Source: Candidatus Acidiferrales bacterium | Lineage (GTDB): Bacteria > Acidobacteriota > Terriglobia > Acidiferrales > UBA7541 | Reading direction: 5' to 3' | Length of the DNA stretch: 57,856 nucleotides | Assembly: GCA_030037525.1 (NCBI GenBank) | Contig: JASHRC010000208.1 | Coordinates: forward strand, 1-57,856 | Part shown: in pieces, positions 8,347-16,916 of the stretch | Position numbering within the stretch: the first letter of the stretch is position 1 | How the letters are laid out: every line of letters begins with the position of its first letter | The notes under the pieces: model-generated | The model's database searches: none | What the model saw: the letters and a program-made list of their open reading frames with translations, nothing else | What the model was told of the DNA's origin: nothing | Translations under genes and position numbers: made by a program

Positions 8347-8716
8347 ACGGCGATCCACAGAGCCCAATGAGTCGAGAAAAAAGACTTGTTCCGATGACTA
8401 TTCGTTTTCTCGTCATGATGCTGCTGTTTGGTCCCCGGCGAGTTGTTCGGTCAGCGGGGTGGCACACATCCAAGCGGTTTGGCCTCCAAAAATCCACAAC
8501 TACTCCTCCAAGTCAGAGTGAACGGAAAGGGATTCTATTTCCGTGGCTCGGACCTCAAGAAAATGCAACGGCTTGTAGCCGTTCTAGCTGATCCTGCCAC
8601 CGGAGCGACACGCCGACATGAAGGAGTTGATTTAGAGACGCTCATTCTGAATACCACACGCTCAGAATCTGAGACGATCGCAATTTCTGCAGACTCGCGC
8701 GTCCGTTCGAGATGAG
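8347..8716. other. Stretch between eda and secreted protein, doubtful small ORF only
   Basis: I see no recognised gene here. A plus-strand frame ending at 8715 reads VNGKGFYFRGSDLKKMQRLV and HEGVDLETLILNTTRSESET. Its composition is protein-like, but it has no good start codon or ribosome site. It may be a decayed or unannotated small protein. Confidence 0.4.
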
Positions 8717-9373
8717 TTAGAACGAGATTGTCACTGCTATCGCGATGCCCGGGTAATTGGTGTCGTACAGGTAGTAGCCGTCGTCCGTGTAATCAAGATA
8801 GCAGTTATCGGTCTCGTACCACATCGGAGGCCAGTTCTCAGGCCAGGGATCGACGAACGTAATCCAATAGCCGTCGTATTGGAACCGCGGAAAGCCGCCC
8901 ACGAAAAGCAACGGCAGGCCGCTGATCCGGAAGACGTGGTCATGCCCGAAGTACTGCCGGAATCGGGCGTCGGGAATTCGATAGCCGGTATAACCACCGC
9001 GCTGGCGCCAGGTCTGGTGCTCGCTCGTCCACGAAGCAGCACGAGACTGGACGAACCCGCTGTGCACCTGCCCCTGATGTTGCGGCACGCCGCTGGGGTG
9101 AACGCCGCCGTGGGTGGGTTCGGTCGGCTTAACGCCGCCATGATAGACGCCGCCGTAGGACTGCTGTGGGCGCGCCGTGGTTGGCGCAGATCGGGCGGCC
9201 TGATGCTGTGGTGCGGGCTGTGGCCGCTCCGCAGGCTTTTGTTGATGTTCCTGACCCTGGTCTGGTTTACCCTGATCTCGACCTTGGTGTTCGTCCTGTT
9301 GTGCATGCATCGGAGCCACAGCTGCAAGGAGAAAGAGCAAAGCTCCGGTGGTGATACTTCGAACTGGTTTCAT
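8717..9373 (-). CDS. Secreted Gln/His/Pro-rich protein of unknown function
   Basis: This 218-residue protein starts at ATG 9373, with GGAGG about ten bases upstream. A signal peptide (MKPVRSITTGALLFLLAAVA) ends near MHAQQ. A low-complexity Gln/His/Pro/Gly region follows to about residue 110. The C-terminal part is aromatic-rich (YWITFVDPWPENWPPMWYET and YLDYTDDGYYLYDTNYPG), suggesting a small beta-rich exported or outer-membrane domain. The His-rich linker could bind metal, which would fit the nearby efflux locus, but this is speculation. I do not recognise a named domain. Confidence 0.7.
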   Translation of the reverse strand: MKPVRSITTGALLFLLAAVAPMHAQQDEHQGRDQGKPDQGQEHQQKPAERPQPAPQHQAARSAPTTARPQQSYGGVYHGGVKPTEPTHGGVHPSGVPQHQGQVHSGFVQSRAASWTSEHQTWRQRGGYTGYRIPDARFRQYFGHDHVFRISGLPLLFVGGFPRFQYDGYWITFVDPWPENWPPMWYETDNCYLDYTDDGYYLYDTNYPGIAIAVTISF

Positions 9374-9409
9374 GAGTAGTGCCTCCATGATGCCGATCTC
9401 GTGCGGTCT

Positions 9410-9655
9410 TCAGGCTCTTTTCAATAGACGGGTGATTGCGACGAGGATCACCGCACCGATAAAAGCGACGATAATCGATCCGATTATTCCGCCGCCGTGC
9501 CAAATCCCCAAAATCCCGAATATCCATCCGCCTAGGATGCCGCCGAGTATCCCGAGAATGATATCGACAACAACGCCGTATCCCCCGCCCTTCATTACCT
9601 GCCCAGCAAGCCAACCAGCGATGAGCCCAACCACGATCCACGCGAGGATGCCCAA
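9410..9655 (-). CDS. GlsB/YeaQ/YmgE-family stress membrane protein
   Basis: This 81-residue, very hydrophobic protein is the transglycosylase-associated (GlsB/YeaQ/YmgE) type. It has three membrane segments with glycine-rich packing (GWLAGQVMKGGGYGVVVDII, then GGWIFGILGIW). The best start is TTG 9655, which follows AGGAGG by six bases; translation upstream of it is not conserved in character. Relatives are induced by acid, osmotic or envelope stress, but their molecular role is unknown. It lies 36 bp upstream of, and on the same strand as, the secreted Gln/His-rich protein gene, so the two may be cotranscribed. Confidence 0.88.
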   Translation of the reverse strand: MGILAWIVVGLIAGWLAGQVMKGGGYGVVVDIILGILGGILGGWIFGILGIWHGGGIIGSIIVAFIGAVILVAITRLLKRA

Positions 9656-9848
9656 CTGTTGCCTCCTTAATTTCTCTGCTTGGAACAGGCTAGGTTGAGC
9701 GCACTTTGTAGACCGATATTTGCGGAAAGTCAACGGGCAGCCGAATGCAGCCCTAACCGCGCGCTGTATGCTTCAGTCCTCCCGATCAGGATGAGGGCGT
9801 AGCATGGACCACGACACCGGCGAAACGGACGGATCGTCGGCTTCTATT

Positions 9849-10055
9849 TCACTGTGCTGCTTCGCTACGCTCTCCGAATAGCGTCAGGTAGATTCCTCCT
9901 CCCAATGCACCCCCGACGAGCGGCGCCACCCAAAAGAGCCAAAGTTGGTGAATCGCCCAGCCACCCACAAAGATCGCCGGTCCGGTGCTGCGAGCCGGGT
10001 TCACCGAAAGATTTGTCACGGGTATGCCCACTAGGTCGATGAGCGTGATGGGAAG
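9849..10055 (-). pseudogene. Aquaporin (AqpZ-like) C-terminal fragment
   Basis: The minus strand reads [20 protein letters not shown], then [20 protein letters not shown], and ends [13 protein letters not shown]. This is the last third of an AqpZ-type water channel with the second NPA motif (NPARSTGPA) and final helix. The first NPA half-helix and four upstream membrane segments are missing, and the sequence before about 10055 has no aquaporin character. A channel cannot form from this part alone, so it is a truncated remnant, consistent with rearrangement in this accessory region. Confidence 0.8.
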
Positions 10056-10413
10056 ATGTCGGATTCTCGTCGCGGTCGGGCGTTCGACCTGAGCACAGGT
10101 GCGAAGCCGAGACAACGGGCGACACTATGGTAATGAAGCTGGGTCCCGACAAAAATGTATCTCCAGAGGAATGCATTCCTTTGGTCGGCCAAAATCAGAC
10201 CAGAAAGCCACAAGGCAGTTTCAAATCCTCCGGGAGCCTCGCCTTATCGTTGCCCGGCCACTCCTGTGCCAACGGCCTTTGCGGTAGCACGGCATGACAT
10301 GCCAGGCAAACCTGCCAGCCGAGTACAAACCGCGAATCATTTTTGTCTTCCGAAGCGTCTTAATAGCGGGTCCCGGGCAGGCTGCCCGAATTTAGGTGCT
10401 GATTGGTGACAAG
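10056..10413. other. Intergenic, nothing recognised
   Basis: About 360 bases separate the aquaporin remnant from the DUF3300 gene. I see no coding frame, RNA or repeat that I can support. The promoter of the DUF3300 gene should lie in the right half. Confidence 0.5.
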
Positions 10414-11520
10414 ATGAGCCGACTCAAGCGACTCCTAGCAACCGTTGGTCTTACACTTGTAGCAGGTTGTGCCCTACTGGCTGCTTCTCAGGATCAAACT
10501 CAACAGCAACCGCCACCGTCACCCCCTCCTCCCGCTGAGGGTGCGACCCAACAGCAAGCGGCGCCTCCCGCCCGTTCGGCTTATCAGATGGAGAATCCCG
10601 AACAGCTTCAACAAGTTGTCGCGCCAATTGCGCTCTACCCTGACTCGCTGGTCGCCTCCATTCTCGCGGCTTCGTCATTCCCACCACAAATTGCTCAGGC
10701 CTACGACTGGTTCGCTCCCCGCCGCAATTTGTCGCCGGAGGAAATCGCGGCCGAAGCTGACAAGCAAAACTGGGACCCCAGTGTGAAGTCTCTGCTCGCT
10801 TTTCCTCCGGTACTTCAAAACTTGGCGACAAATCTCGCTTGGACGTCCGAACTGGGCGACGCCTACTACAATCAGACTACAGACGTCATGAACGCCATTC
10901 AGGAAATGCGCCGCGAGGCCAAGAAGCACGGGATACTCAAAAGCAACGACCAGATAAAGGTTGAAGACAAGCACGGCTATATCACCATTGAGCCGAGAGA
11001 TCCCGATTCCCGCGTTGTGTACGTTCCGGCCTACGATCCCTGGGACGTCTACGGGTACGCCATCGCTCCCTGGCCTGGTTGGGTGGATGTTCCCGGTGTG
11101 TGGTGGGACGGCCCAGGACTCTACTTCGGCATCGGTTTCGGTCTCGGGCCGTTTTGGGGCTACGGCTGGGGCTGGCCAGTTTGGGGGTTGGACTGGTGGG
11201 GAGGTGGAATCTATTTGGGCGGCGGTCCTTGGCACCCCTGGGGACCCGCATTCTTCGACCGCGGCTACTACTATCACGGCGATGGCGGCTTCGCGCACCG
11301 CTCTCCGTCGCCGGAACACTTCAATCGTGGGTTCGACGGGCGCGCACCAGGCACGCGCTCAGGCCCGTTCAGTGGGTTCGGGTATGGCGGCGAAACGCGA
11401 GGTTTCTCAGCTCGCGGCCAAGGGAGTTTTGGCGGCTTTCACGGCGGTGGGTTTGGCGGTGGCGGTTTCGGTGGCGGCGGCTTTCATGGCGGTGGGTTTG
11501 GGGGTGGCGGTCGGCGCTAG
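10414..11520 (+). CDS. DUF3300 domain exported protein with Gly/His-rich tail
   Basis: The protein has 368 residues and starts at ATG 10414, with GGTG just upstream. The signal sequence holds a lipobox-like AGC (LTLVAGCALLAAS), so it may be a lipoprotein. A Gln/Pro linker follows. The DUF3300 domain spans roughly residues 60-225 (VVAPIALYPDSLVASILAAS, AYDWFAPRRNLSPEEIAAEA, VVYVPAYDPWDVYG). The remainder is rich in Trp, Gly and His and ends in repeated GGFHGGGFGGGG units. DUF3300 has no established biochemical role. It is followed after 86 bp by a DUF2950 gene, a pairing seen in other genomes. Confidence 0.88.
   Translation: MSRLKRLLATVGLTLVAGCALLAASQDQTQQQPPPSPPPPAEGATQQQAAPPARSAYQMENPEQLQQVVAPIALYPDSLVASILAASSFPPQIAQAYDWFAPRRNLSPEEIAAEADKQNWDPSVKSLLAFPPVLQNLATNLAWTSELGDAYYNQTTDVMNAIQEMRREAKKHGILKSNDQIKVEDKHGYITIEPRDPDSRVVYVPAYDPWDVYGYAIAPWPGWVDVPGVWWDGPGLYFGIGFGLGPFWGYGWGWPVWGLDWWGGGIYLGGGPWHPWGPAFFDRGYYYHGDGGFAHRSPSPEHFNRGFDGRAPGTRSGPFSGFGYGGETRGFSARGQGSFGGFHGGGFGGGGFGGGGFHGGGFGGGGRR
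11431..11511 (+). repeat. Gly/His/Phe coding repeat in DUF3300 tail
   Basis: The 3' end of the gene is a run of GGC/GGT/TTT codons encoding two imperfect copies of GGFHGGGFGGGG. The histidines and flexible glycine stretches suggest surface-exposed, possibly metal-binding or cell-wall-interacting sequence. The repeat can slip during replication. Confidence 0.75.
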
Positions 11521-11606
11521 GTCCAGGGTGAAGCGACCGCCAATTCAGCCTTTTTTGATAGTTGGTTGCGTTCTAGGCCTGGGAAATGGAAAAGAAAAGA
11601 GGAAAG

Positions 11607-12635
11607 ATGAAAATGTTGGATGATGCTAAGCAAATTCCCTCCTCCAAGTTTTCGTTCACGATGGCCGCACTGCTTGTCCTGTCTGCCACGTCGCCGATGT
11701 TGGCGTGCGCGCAGGACGCCCGATCCCAGCAAACTGCGCCTCCCAAGGCTTCTTCCGCACAGCGCGCGGCGCAGACTGCCACTCATGCGCAGAAGGCCTT
11801 CTCATCCCCTAAGGAAGCCGCTCAGGCCCTTTATGACGCGGCGCGCAACCATGACGAAAAGGCCATGCTGGCCATTCTCGGCCGTGGCGCCCGTGACATC
11901 GTCATTTGGACCGAGAACGAGGCTGAGCGCTACGCCCAGGATGACGTCTTCGCCAAGAAGTACGAGCAGATGCACCGCTTCGTCCGAGAACCCGACAACG
12001 AGACCACGATCTACGTCGGGGCAGAAAACTGGCCGCTGCCCCTGCCGCTCGTCGAGTACAACGGCTCATGGTTTTTCGACTCGAATCTCGGCAGGCGGGA
12101 GATTCTTTTCCGGCGCATCGGCGAAAATGAAATGGATGCCATCGACGCACTCCACGGGATCATCGGTGCCGAGAATCAATTCAACGCCGAGACCGGCCAA
12201 TACGCGAAAGAGCTGAACTGCTCCCAAGGCCAGCACGATGGCCTCTTTGCACCTGAGAGCGGCAACGATATGGACAAGAACCCCCTCGGCCCCTACCTTG
12301 CTGAAGCGAGTTACATGCGTTCTGATCGCATGCCCTTCCACGGCTACTATTTTCTGATCCTCACCGAGCAAGGCCCGCACGCGCATGGCGGCGCGCACAG
12401 CTACGTCGTTGATGGCAAGATGACCGGCGGCTTCGCCGTCATGGCATTTCCGGCGGTTTACCGCTCCTCCGGGGTGAAAACCTTCATCGTCAACCGGTAT
12501 GGCATGACTTACGAAAAGGATCTCGGCCGCAAGACCACCGAAATCGCTTCCGCGATGAAAGCCTACGACCCCGATAGCACCTGGACCCGCGTCCGCCCCG
12601 GCCAATTCCTCACCGCCAGTTCTCCACAGCCTTAA
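11607..12635 (+). CDS. DUF2950 family exported protein
   Basis: The protein has 342 residues and starts at ATG 11607 behind AGAGGA; in-frame ATGs at 11586 and 11613 are alternatives. A signal peptide (FTMAALLVLSATSPMLACAQ) has a cysteine near the cleavage site. An Ala/Gln/Lys linker follows, then the DUF2950 domain (SSPKEAAQALYDAARNHDEK, VEYNGSWFFDSNLGRREILF, FHGYYFLILTEQGPHAHGGA, VNRYGMTYEKDLG). The function of this family is unknown; it is exported and usually sits beside DUF3300, as here. The pair probably forms an operon and may act together in the envelope. Confidence 0.88.
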   Translation: MKMLDDAKQIPSSKFSFTMAALLVLSATSPMLACAQDARSQQTAPPKASSAQRAAQTATHAQKAFSSPKEAAQALYDAARNHDEKAMLAILGRGARDIVIWTENEAERYAQDDVFAKKYEQMHRFVREPDNETTIYVGAENWPLPLPLVEYNGSWFFDSNLGRREILFRRIGENEMDAIDALHGIIGAENQFNAETGQYAKELNCSQGQHDGLFAPESGNDMDKNPLGPYLAEASYMRSDRMPFHGYYFLILTEQGPHAHGGAHSYVVDGKMTGGFAVMAFPAVYRSSGVKTFIVNRYGMTYEKDLGRKTTEIASAMKAYDPDSTWTRVRPGQFLTASSPQP

Positions 12636-12727
12636 CGCGCCGTTTTAAGGTCCCTCCCGGATGCCAAGCGAAATCTTCAAAGGGAATTCGGGAGCGTACA
12701 TCCCTCGCGGCAGGCAGTCATGGATGA

Positions 12728-12739
12728 CGGTTCGATCCC
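12728..12739 (+). repeat. Right copy of 12-bp direct repeat (possible att core)
   Basis: CGGTTCGATCCC is identical to the T-arm core at 1411-1422. Here the flanks do not form a T-arm stem, as would be expected if only the core were copied on integration. The surrounding 12636-12892 interval has no gene that I recognise. Confidence 0.3.
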
Positions 12740-12892
12740 CTCGTATGGGCTGTAACGCCCGTTAGGCAGGCTGAACCGGCGCACTGATCGCAGAGGAATT
12801 CGAAGAACTCAATCAGTGGCTCGCCCAATGCCATCAGCGCGGATGGCCCCTCCCCTCGCTGGGTGAGCCGCATCACCTTATGGCGGTCGATT

Positions 12893-13630
12893 CTATTTCG
12901 CAGCTTTTCCCGCCATGGGAAGAATCATGGAGGTGCGTTCCCGGTATTGCTTATAAGTGTCCCCAAAGAACCGTATCAGGTCACGCTCCTCAAACTGGAT
13001 AGCAAGGAAGATGTAGCCCGTGGTCGCCAAAGAGAAGAGAAGGTGTCCATACGTCATTTTGGGGGTGGCCCAGAACGCAATCAAAAAGCCGAGATAAATT
13101 GGATGGCGAACGTATTTGTAGAAGAGCGGTGTCCGGAAACCAATGGGAGTGTACACCCTGCCGAGTAAGTTCAGATAGACCTGGCGCAGGCCGAACAAGT
13201 CAAGGTGGTCGATGACGAACGTGCCGAAGAGCACGATTAGCCAGCCGACCCAGTAAAGCACCTGGAGAATGCCTGCACCAACTGTATTCTGAACCGACCA
13301 AACCGTTCCCGTCATGGGTCGCCATTGCCAGTAGAGTAGGTCGAGACAAAGACTCGCCAGCAGCACATACGTGCTTCGCTCCGCAGCGACGGGAATGATC
13401 TTTGTCCACCTCGTCTTGAATCCGATTCGCGCCATTCCGCTGTGCTGGACTGCAAACAGCATGAGAAGCAGCGCATCGATAATCAAAGAAGAGGCGGAAA
13501 GTGTTCCGCCGCCGGAATCAATGGATTTAGGCACAACAACGTCGCCCACGAAACCAATCGCATATAGAAATGTGAGAAAGAAAACGACGTAGGCAACAAG
13601 ACCGTAGACGAACACCGCGATTCTGGCCAT
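12893..13630 (-). CDS. mddA: MddA-like methanethiol S-methyltransferase
   Basis: This 245-residue integral membrane protein has about five or six membrane helices, starting [20 protein letters not shown]. The C-terminal half has [17 protein letters not shown] and an EERDL motif followed by [17 protein letters not shown]. These are the SAM-binding features of the isoprenylcysteine methyltransferase-like superfamily. Length, the N-terminal [15 protein letters not shown] stretch and [18 protein letters not shown] match MddA, which methylates methanethiol to dimethyl sulfide. NnrU-like or other ICMT-like functions are the alternative. It stands alone on the minus strand. Confidence 0.78.
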   Translation of the reverse strand: MARIAVFVYGLVAYVVFFLTFLYAIGFVGDVVVPKSIDSGGGTLSASSLIIDALLLMLFAVQHSGMARIGFKTRWTKIIPVAAERSTYVLLASLCLDLLYWQWRPMTGTVWSVQNTVGAGILQVLYWVGWLIVLFGTFVIDHLDLFGLRQVYLNLLGRVYTPIGFRTPLFYKYVRHPIYLGFLIAFWATPKMTYGHLLFSLATTGYIFLAIQFEERDLIRFFGDTYKQYRERTSMILPMAGKAAK

Positions 13631-14030
13631 GGGTTTACCTCAGTTTTGGATTCGCGTCCTGTGGCCCGACGAACACCCTGACCGCTCGTCCACTCTGGCA
13701 TGGAAAGGGGCCGGGGTTGTTTCGAGGCAGTTTATACGCCGCAATCGGAGAGAAGTAAAACGAAAACCTCAATGCACAATCGTGAACCAGGATGAGTATG
13801 TGCCGTGGTGGCGCACTGAAATATGCATTGGGATGGTGAAGCAAAGCGAGGGGGCGAAATGCAACGCCAACTCCCGGGAATTCGGCCCCTCTGAAGTTGA
13901 CTCTCTTGCTAGAGTCCAATCCCAACCGACGAGTTGCCCGTAATCTGGCCGCAATCTGAAAACAAAGCCGATGCAACGAAATCAACCGGGAAATCGGCTG
14001 CTTCGTGCCACTTCGCGTCACTCCAAACAA
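13631..14030. other. Intergenic, nothing recognised
   Basis: About 400 bases between two minus-strand genes contain no coding frame with believable protein composition and no repeat or RNA that I can identify. Confidence 0.5.
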
Positions 14031-14630
14031 TCAAAACTTTCGAATCACCTGGCCCTTCCCATCGAGAAACGACAGAGTAGGCGCACCGTCCTTCGTAACC
14101 TGCATTGTGATTCGTGGGCGACCATATGAATCCATCAACAAAACCGAGGCGTTACCGTCATCTGTTCTGCCCACCCACACCCGTCGGTTCCGGTCGCCGA
14201 TCGCCAGCCCAGCAAATCGATTCGTTTTGTCGTCCACACCCGCTAGCTGAACAACCTGGTTCGCGCCGTACCTATCGAACGAAAGGCTGCCTCCGGAATC
14301 GACAACCTCACCTTTTTCGTTCTGTCGGCCGCCGAAAATCAGCCCACCGTTCTCAGATCCTTCATCGTTGTAGAACAGCATTCCCGCCTGCGGCCTCGGC
14401 TCTCCGAACTCCGGATGTTCTTTGCCCTTCACAATCACCGGCGGCAACCGATCCTTGTTCGAGATCACCATGCGAAGCGTTCCGTCAGGCTCGACGACAT
14501 CGATCCTGTGCACCTGAATCTCATCGAATTGCGTGCGGCGAACTGTAGCACCAGATAGCAGAACCACCGCAAATGCCGTACTCAGCACGGCAGAGTAAAT
14601 GATCAGAAACTGCTGGCCGAATCGCTTCAA
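14031..14630 (-). CDS. Membrane-anchored protein of unknown function
   Basis: One N-terminal membrane segment (FLIIYSAVLSTAFAVVLLSG) anchors a soluble domain. That domain is built of repeated short strands of the type IDVVEPDGTLRMVISNKD, GGSLSFDRYGANQVVQLAGV, ASVLLMDSYGRPRITMQV and GAPTLSFLDGKGQVI. The repeats resemble a beta-solenoid or propeller. The start chosen is TTG 14630, preceded by AGGAGG with eight bases of spacing; ATG 14657 is an alternative without a clear ribosome site. About 199 residues. I do not recognise a named family. Confidence 0.7.
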   Translation of the reverse strand: MKRFGQQFLIIYSAVLSTAFAVVLLSGATVRRTQFDEIQVHRIDVVEPDGTLRMVISNKDRLPPVIVKGKEHPEFGEPRPQAGMLFYNDEGSENGGLIFGGRQNEKGEVVDSGGSLSFDRYGANQVVQLAGVDDKTNRFAGLAIGDRNRRVWVGRTDDGNASVLLMDSYGRPRITMQVTKDGAPTLSFLDGKGQVIRKF

Positions 14631-14657
14631 GAACCTGTCCTCCTGTTGCTGAATCAT

Positions 14658-14976
14658 GCGCCGGGCCAAGCATTCCGCCACGGCTTAAGAACATCGTAGC
14701 TCTCATCCCAGCGGATTCCGACATTCGCGAATGCGCATTGTTTCCGAATTCCCGTTCGGCAAACCTGAAGTTGAGCCCGTACCGCCCCGGAAGCGTCAAC
14801 TTACGCGTTGCCCGTTATCTCCCCACGATCAGCAAAAACTAAACTATATGACATATCGTTACTAATCTGGCGACTCACATCCGCGTCGGCCTCAGCCGCA
14901 GATGTGGTGCTGCTGCTAACCATACGCTGGAGAGCGGTACAATTCGAACGATTTGTGCTGAAAAAGGAGATTCTTC
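14658..14976. other. Divergent intergenic region, nothing recognised
   Basis: The roughly 320 bases between two divergent genes must hold both promoters. An AT-rich patch around 14840-14865 (ACTATATGACATATCG) is the best candidate for a -10 region, but no clear -35 partner was found. Confidence 0.35.
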
Positions 14977-16005
14977 GTGCGAACGATGAAGTACAAGTGT
15001 ATCGTCGTCTCCAAACGAGGCCCGCCCGAGAATCTCCAAATCGCCGAGTTCGATCTGCGGGAACCATCTGCTAAGGAAGCCCGTGTCAAGGTCCTCGCTA
15101 CGTGTGTTTGCCTGCCCGATGTGCAGGCAAGGTATGGCATCGGCCCCTTCCCACCCAAGTTGCCTTTCGTCCCGGGCTACACCGTCGTCGGCGTCGTGGA
15201 CGCGGTTGGCCCCGGCGTTACGCAGGCTGCCCCGGGCGATAAAGTGGCGGCGTATCTGATAATCGGTGGCTATGCCGAGTATGTCTACCTTCGTGAAACC
15301 CAGATCGTTCCGTTTCCTGCGTCGCTCAATCCCGCCGAAGCCGTCCCATTGCTGCTGAACTACGTCACGGCGTACCAGATCTTGCACCGATCAGCGAAAG
15401 TCAAAGTGGGCCACAAGGTCCTCATTATCGGCGCGAGTGGCGGCTGCGGGACGGCGTTCCTGGACCTCGGCAGGCTTGCCAACCTCAGGATGTATGGGAT
15501 CGCTTCCAAGAGCAAACACGCGATCCTGGCTGAATTCGGTGCAACGCCGATTGACTATCGCACAGAGAACTTCGTCGAGGTGATTCGTCGGGCCGAGCCC
15601 GGCGGGCTCGATGCGGTCTTCGACGGCATGGGCGGGGACTACGTCGAAAGGGCCTTCCCGCTGCTGCGTCGGGGAGGCGTACTGGTCGAGTATGGCAATC
15701 CTCTGAGCATGCGCGGCCTGCTGCGTGCTCTTGCCAAAACACTTGCGCTCGACCTGCTACCGAACGGCAGGACGGTCAAGCCCTACGGGGCGTCAGCCTT
15801 CTTGCCGTTCAACCGAAAGCCGTTTCTAGAGGACTGGGCTGTCCTTTTCCGGCTCCTTCAGGAGGGCAAGATTCGGCCGGTCATCAGTGGCGAGTTCCCA
15901 CTACTCGACGCGGCGCGGGCAAACGCGCTCCTCGAAACCGGCCAAGTCGTGGGTAATCTCGTCCTGGTGGCGCCGGAATTACTCGAAGCGAGGCAAATGG
16001 GCTGA
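14977..16005 (+). CDS. Zinc-less MDR-family quinone oxidoreductase / alcohol dehydrogenase-like
   Basis: This 342-residue medium-chain reductase starts at GTG 14977, seven bases after AAGGAG; ATG 14986 is an alternative. The N-terminal GroES-like part has PFVPGYTVVGVVDAVGPGVT, and the Rossmann part has the nucleotide motif VLIIGASGGCGTAFLDLGRL. The Cys/His/Glu set for catalytic zinc of true alcohol dehydrogenases is not seen, which points to the NADPH:quinone reductase branch. The substrate cannot be predicted. It stands alone on the plus strand. Confidence 0.85.
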   Translation: MRTMKYKCIVVSKRGPPENLQIAEFDLREPSAKEARVKVLATCVCLPDVQARYGIGPFPPKLPFVPGYTVVGVVDAVGPGVTQAAPGDKVAAYLIIGGYAEYVYLRETQIVPFPASLNPAEAVPLLLNYVTAYQILHRSAKVKVGHKVLIIGASGGCGTAFLDLGRLANLRMYGIASKSKHAILAEFGATPIDYRTENFVEVIRRAEPGGLDAVFDGMGGDYVERAFPLLRRGGVLVEYGNPLSMRGLLRALAKTLALDLLPNGRTVKPYGASAFLPFNRKPFLEDWAVLFRLLQEGKIRPVISGEFPLLDAARANALLETGQVVGNLVLVAPELLEARQMG

Positions 16006-16172
16006 CGAACTTCTCGCATAAGAGACAATACCCAGTTCGGTGAAGCGGCCCGGGAGACTTGCGGCATAGTAAAAGCGACGAATCCCGAGTCGTCGGGGAA
16101 CCAGAAACTGACCATAGGTTCAGTTGCCTTCCGGTTGCCCCGTAATACGCTCGGGGCCCCGGCGGCGCCCAA

Positions 16173-16241
16173 GGAGAGATTCGATACGAGTGGGCCGAAG
16201 GCGGGTTCTTTTTGATTCAGCACGTGGATCTAAAGTGGTAG
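16173..16241 (+). pseudogene. Short relic of a DUF1579-like / lipocalin-type protein
   Basis: One plus frame reads GEIRYEWAEGGFFLIQHVDL then KW and a TAG stop. The phrase resembles the conserved strand of small DUF1579-like proteins. Upstream and downstream context is missing, so this is at most a relic. Confidence 0.35.
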
Positions 16242-16640
16242 CGGCTCGCGGACCGATATTTGGCGCAGCAGCGAGGGCCGCAAAAGAATTTGCAGAGCGA
16301 CCCGTACTGTCCGAGGAAGAGCTCTACGGAGAGCCACAAACATAACCATAAATTATGCCCAAAACGGCAAGCCGGTCGCTTCCGGTCGCCCAACCACTGA
16401 CAAACAAGAAACTGACAAGAGCGTTTGCTGACTTCCGTAGACCCCGTTCATCCGGTCACACCCGCAGCTCCCTCCAACCTACACTGCCATAGGCGTTGAG
16501 ATGTTGAATTTCCAAGTGCAGATGATCGCTGCGTATTACCGCTGCAAGGCTGTAGGCGGATTATTTACGTGCCTTCCCACTGGACTGCGGCGATTCTGGA
16601 GTGAGAGGGACCGACTTCGCTGTGGGCTCGAGAAAGAGGT

Positions 16641-16763
16641 GAGTCAACGGATTACGCCGGCGGGGACATCTTCTCGTTCGCCTGGTCGAACGACGGAAGG
16701 AAGCTGGCATTCTCACGCGGGGAGGCTAAGTCCGACGTGGTGATGATGAGCGATTTTCATTAG
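16641..16763 (+). pseudogene. C-terminal relic of a kinase-type WD40/TolB-like propeller protein
   Basis: The frame reads GGDIFSFAWSNDGRKLAFSR then GEAKSDVVMMSDFH and a stop. This is the typical last propeller blade of large acidobacterial serine/threonine kinase-TolB-like proteins. Immediately upstream the resemblance moves between frames (GSRKR and SQRIT phrases), so frameshifts have accumulated. No kinase domain remains. Confidence 0.55.
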
Positions 16764-16916
16764 GAACTGCCTCAGGATTGCATGAGCCCGCGGCTTAGTT
16801 CGTGAAGATTGTTTCGCTTTGCAGGGCATGCTGGCTGGTGCAGAATAGTTCCGGCTGCGTTGCGATCGGTCAACCGTTTAACAGAATCATCAACTGCTTG
16901 CTTTGGAGGATCCATC

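Larger units (their letters stand above)
16006..16916. other. Gene-poor stretch with decayed gene fragments
   Basis: About 900 bases hold no intact gene. Two short stretches, listed separately, still look like pieces of known protein families but lack starts and the rest of their domains. The right end should contain the promoter of the cytochrome c gene. Confidence 0.6.

Noticed and set aside
12728..12739. Possible second tRNA gene
   Set aside because: Only the 12-bp core matches a T-arm; the flanks cannot pair and no cloverleaf is present.
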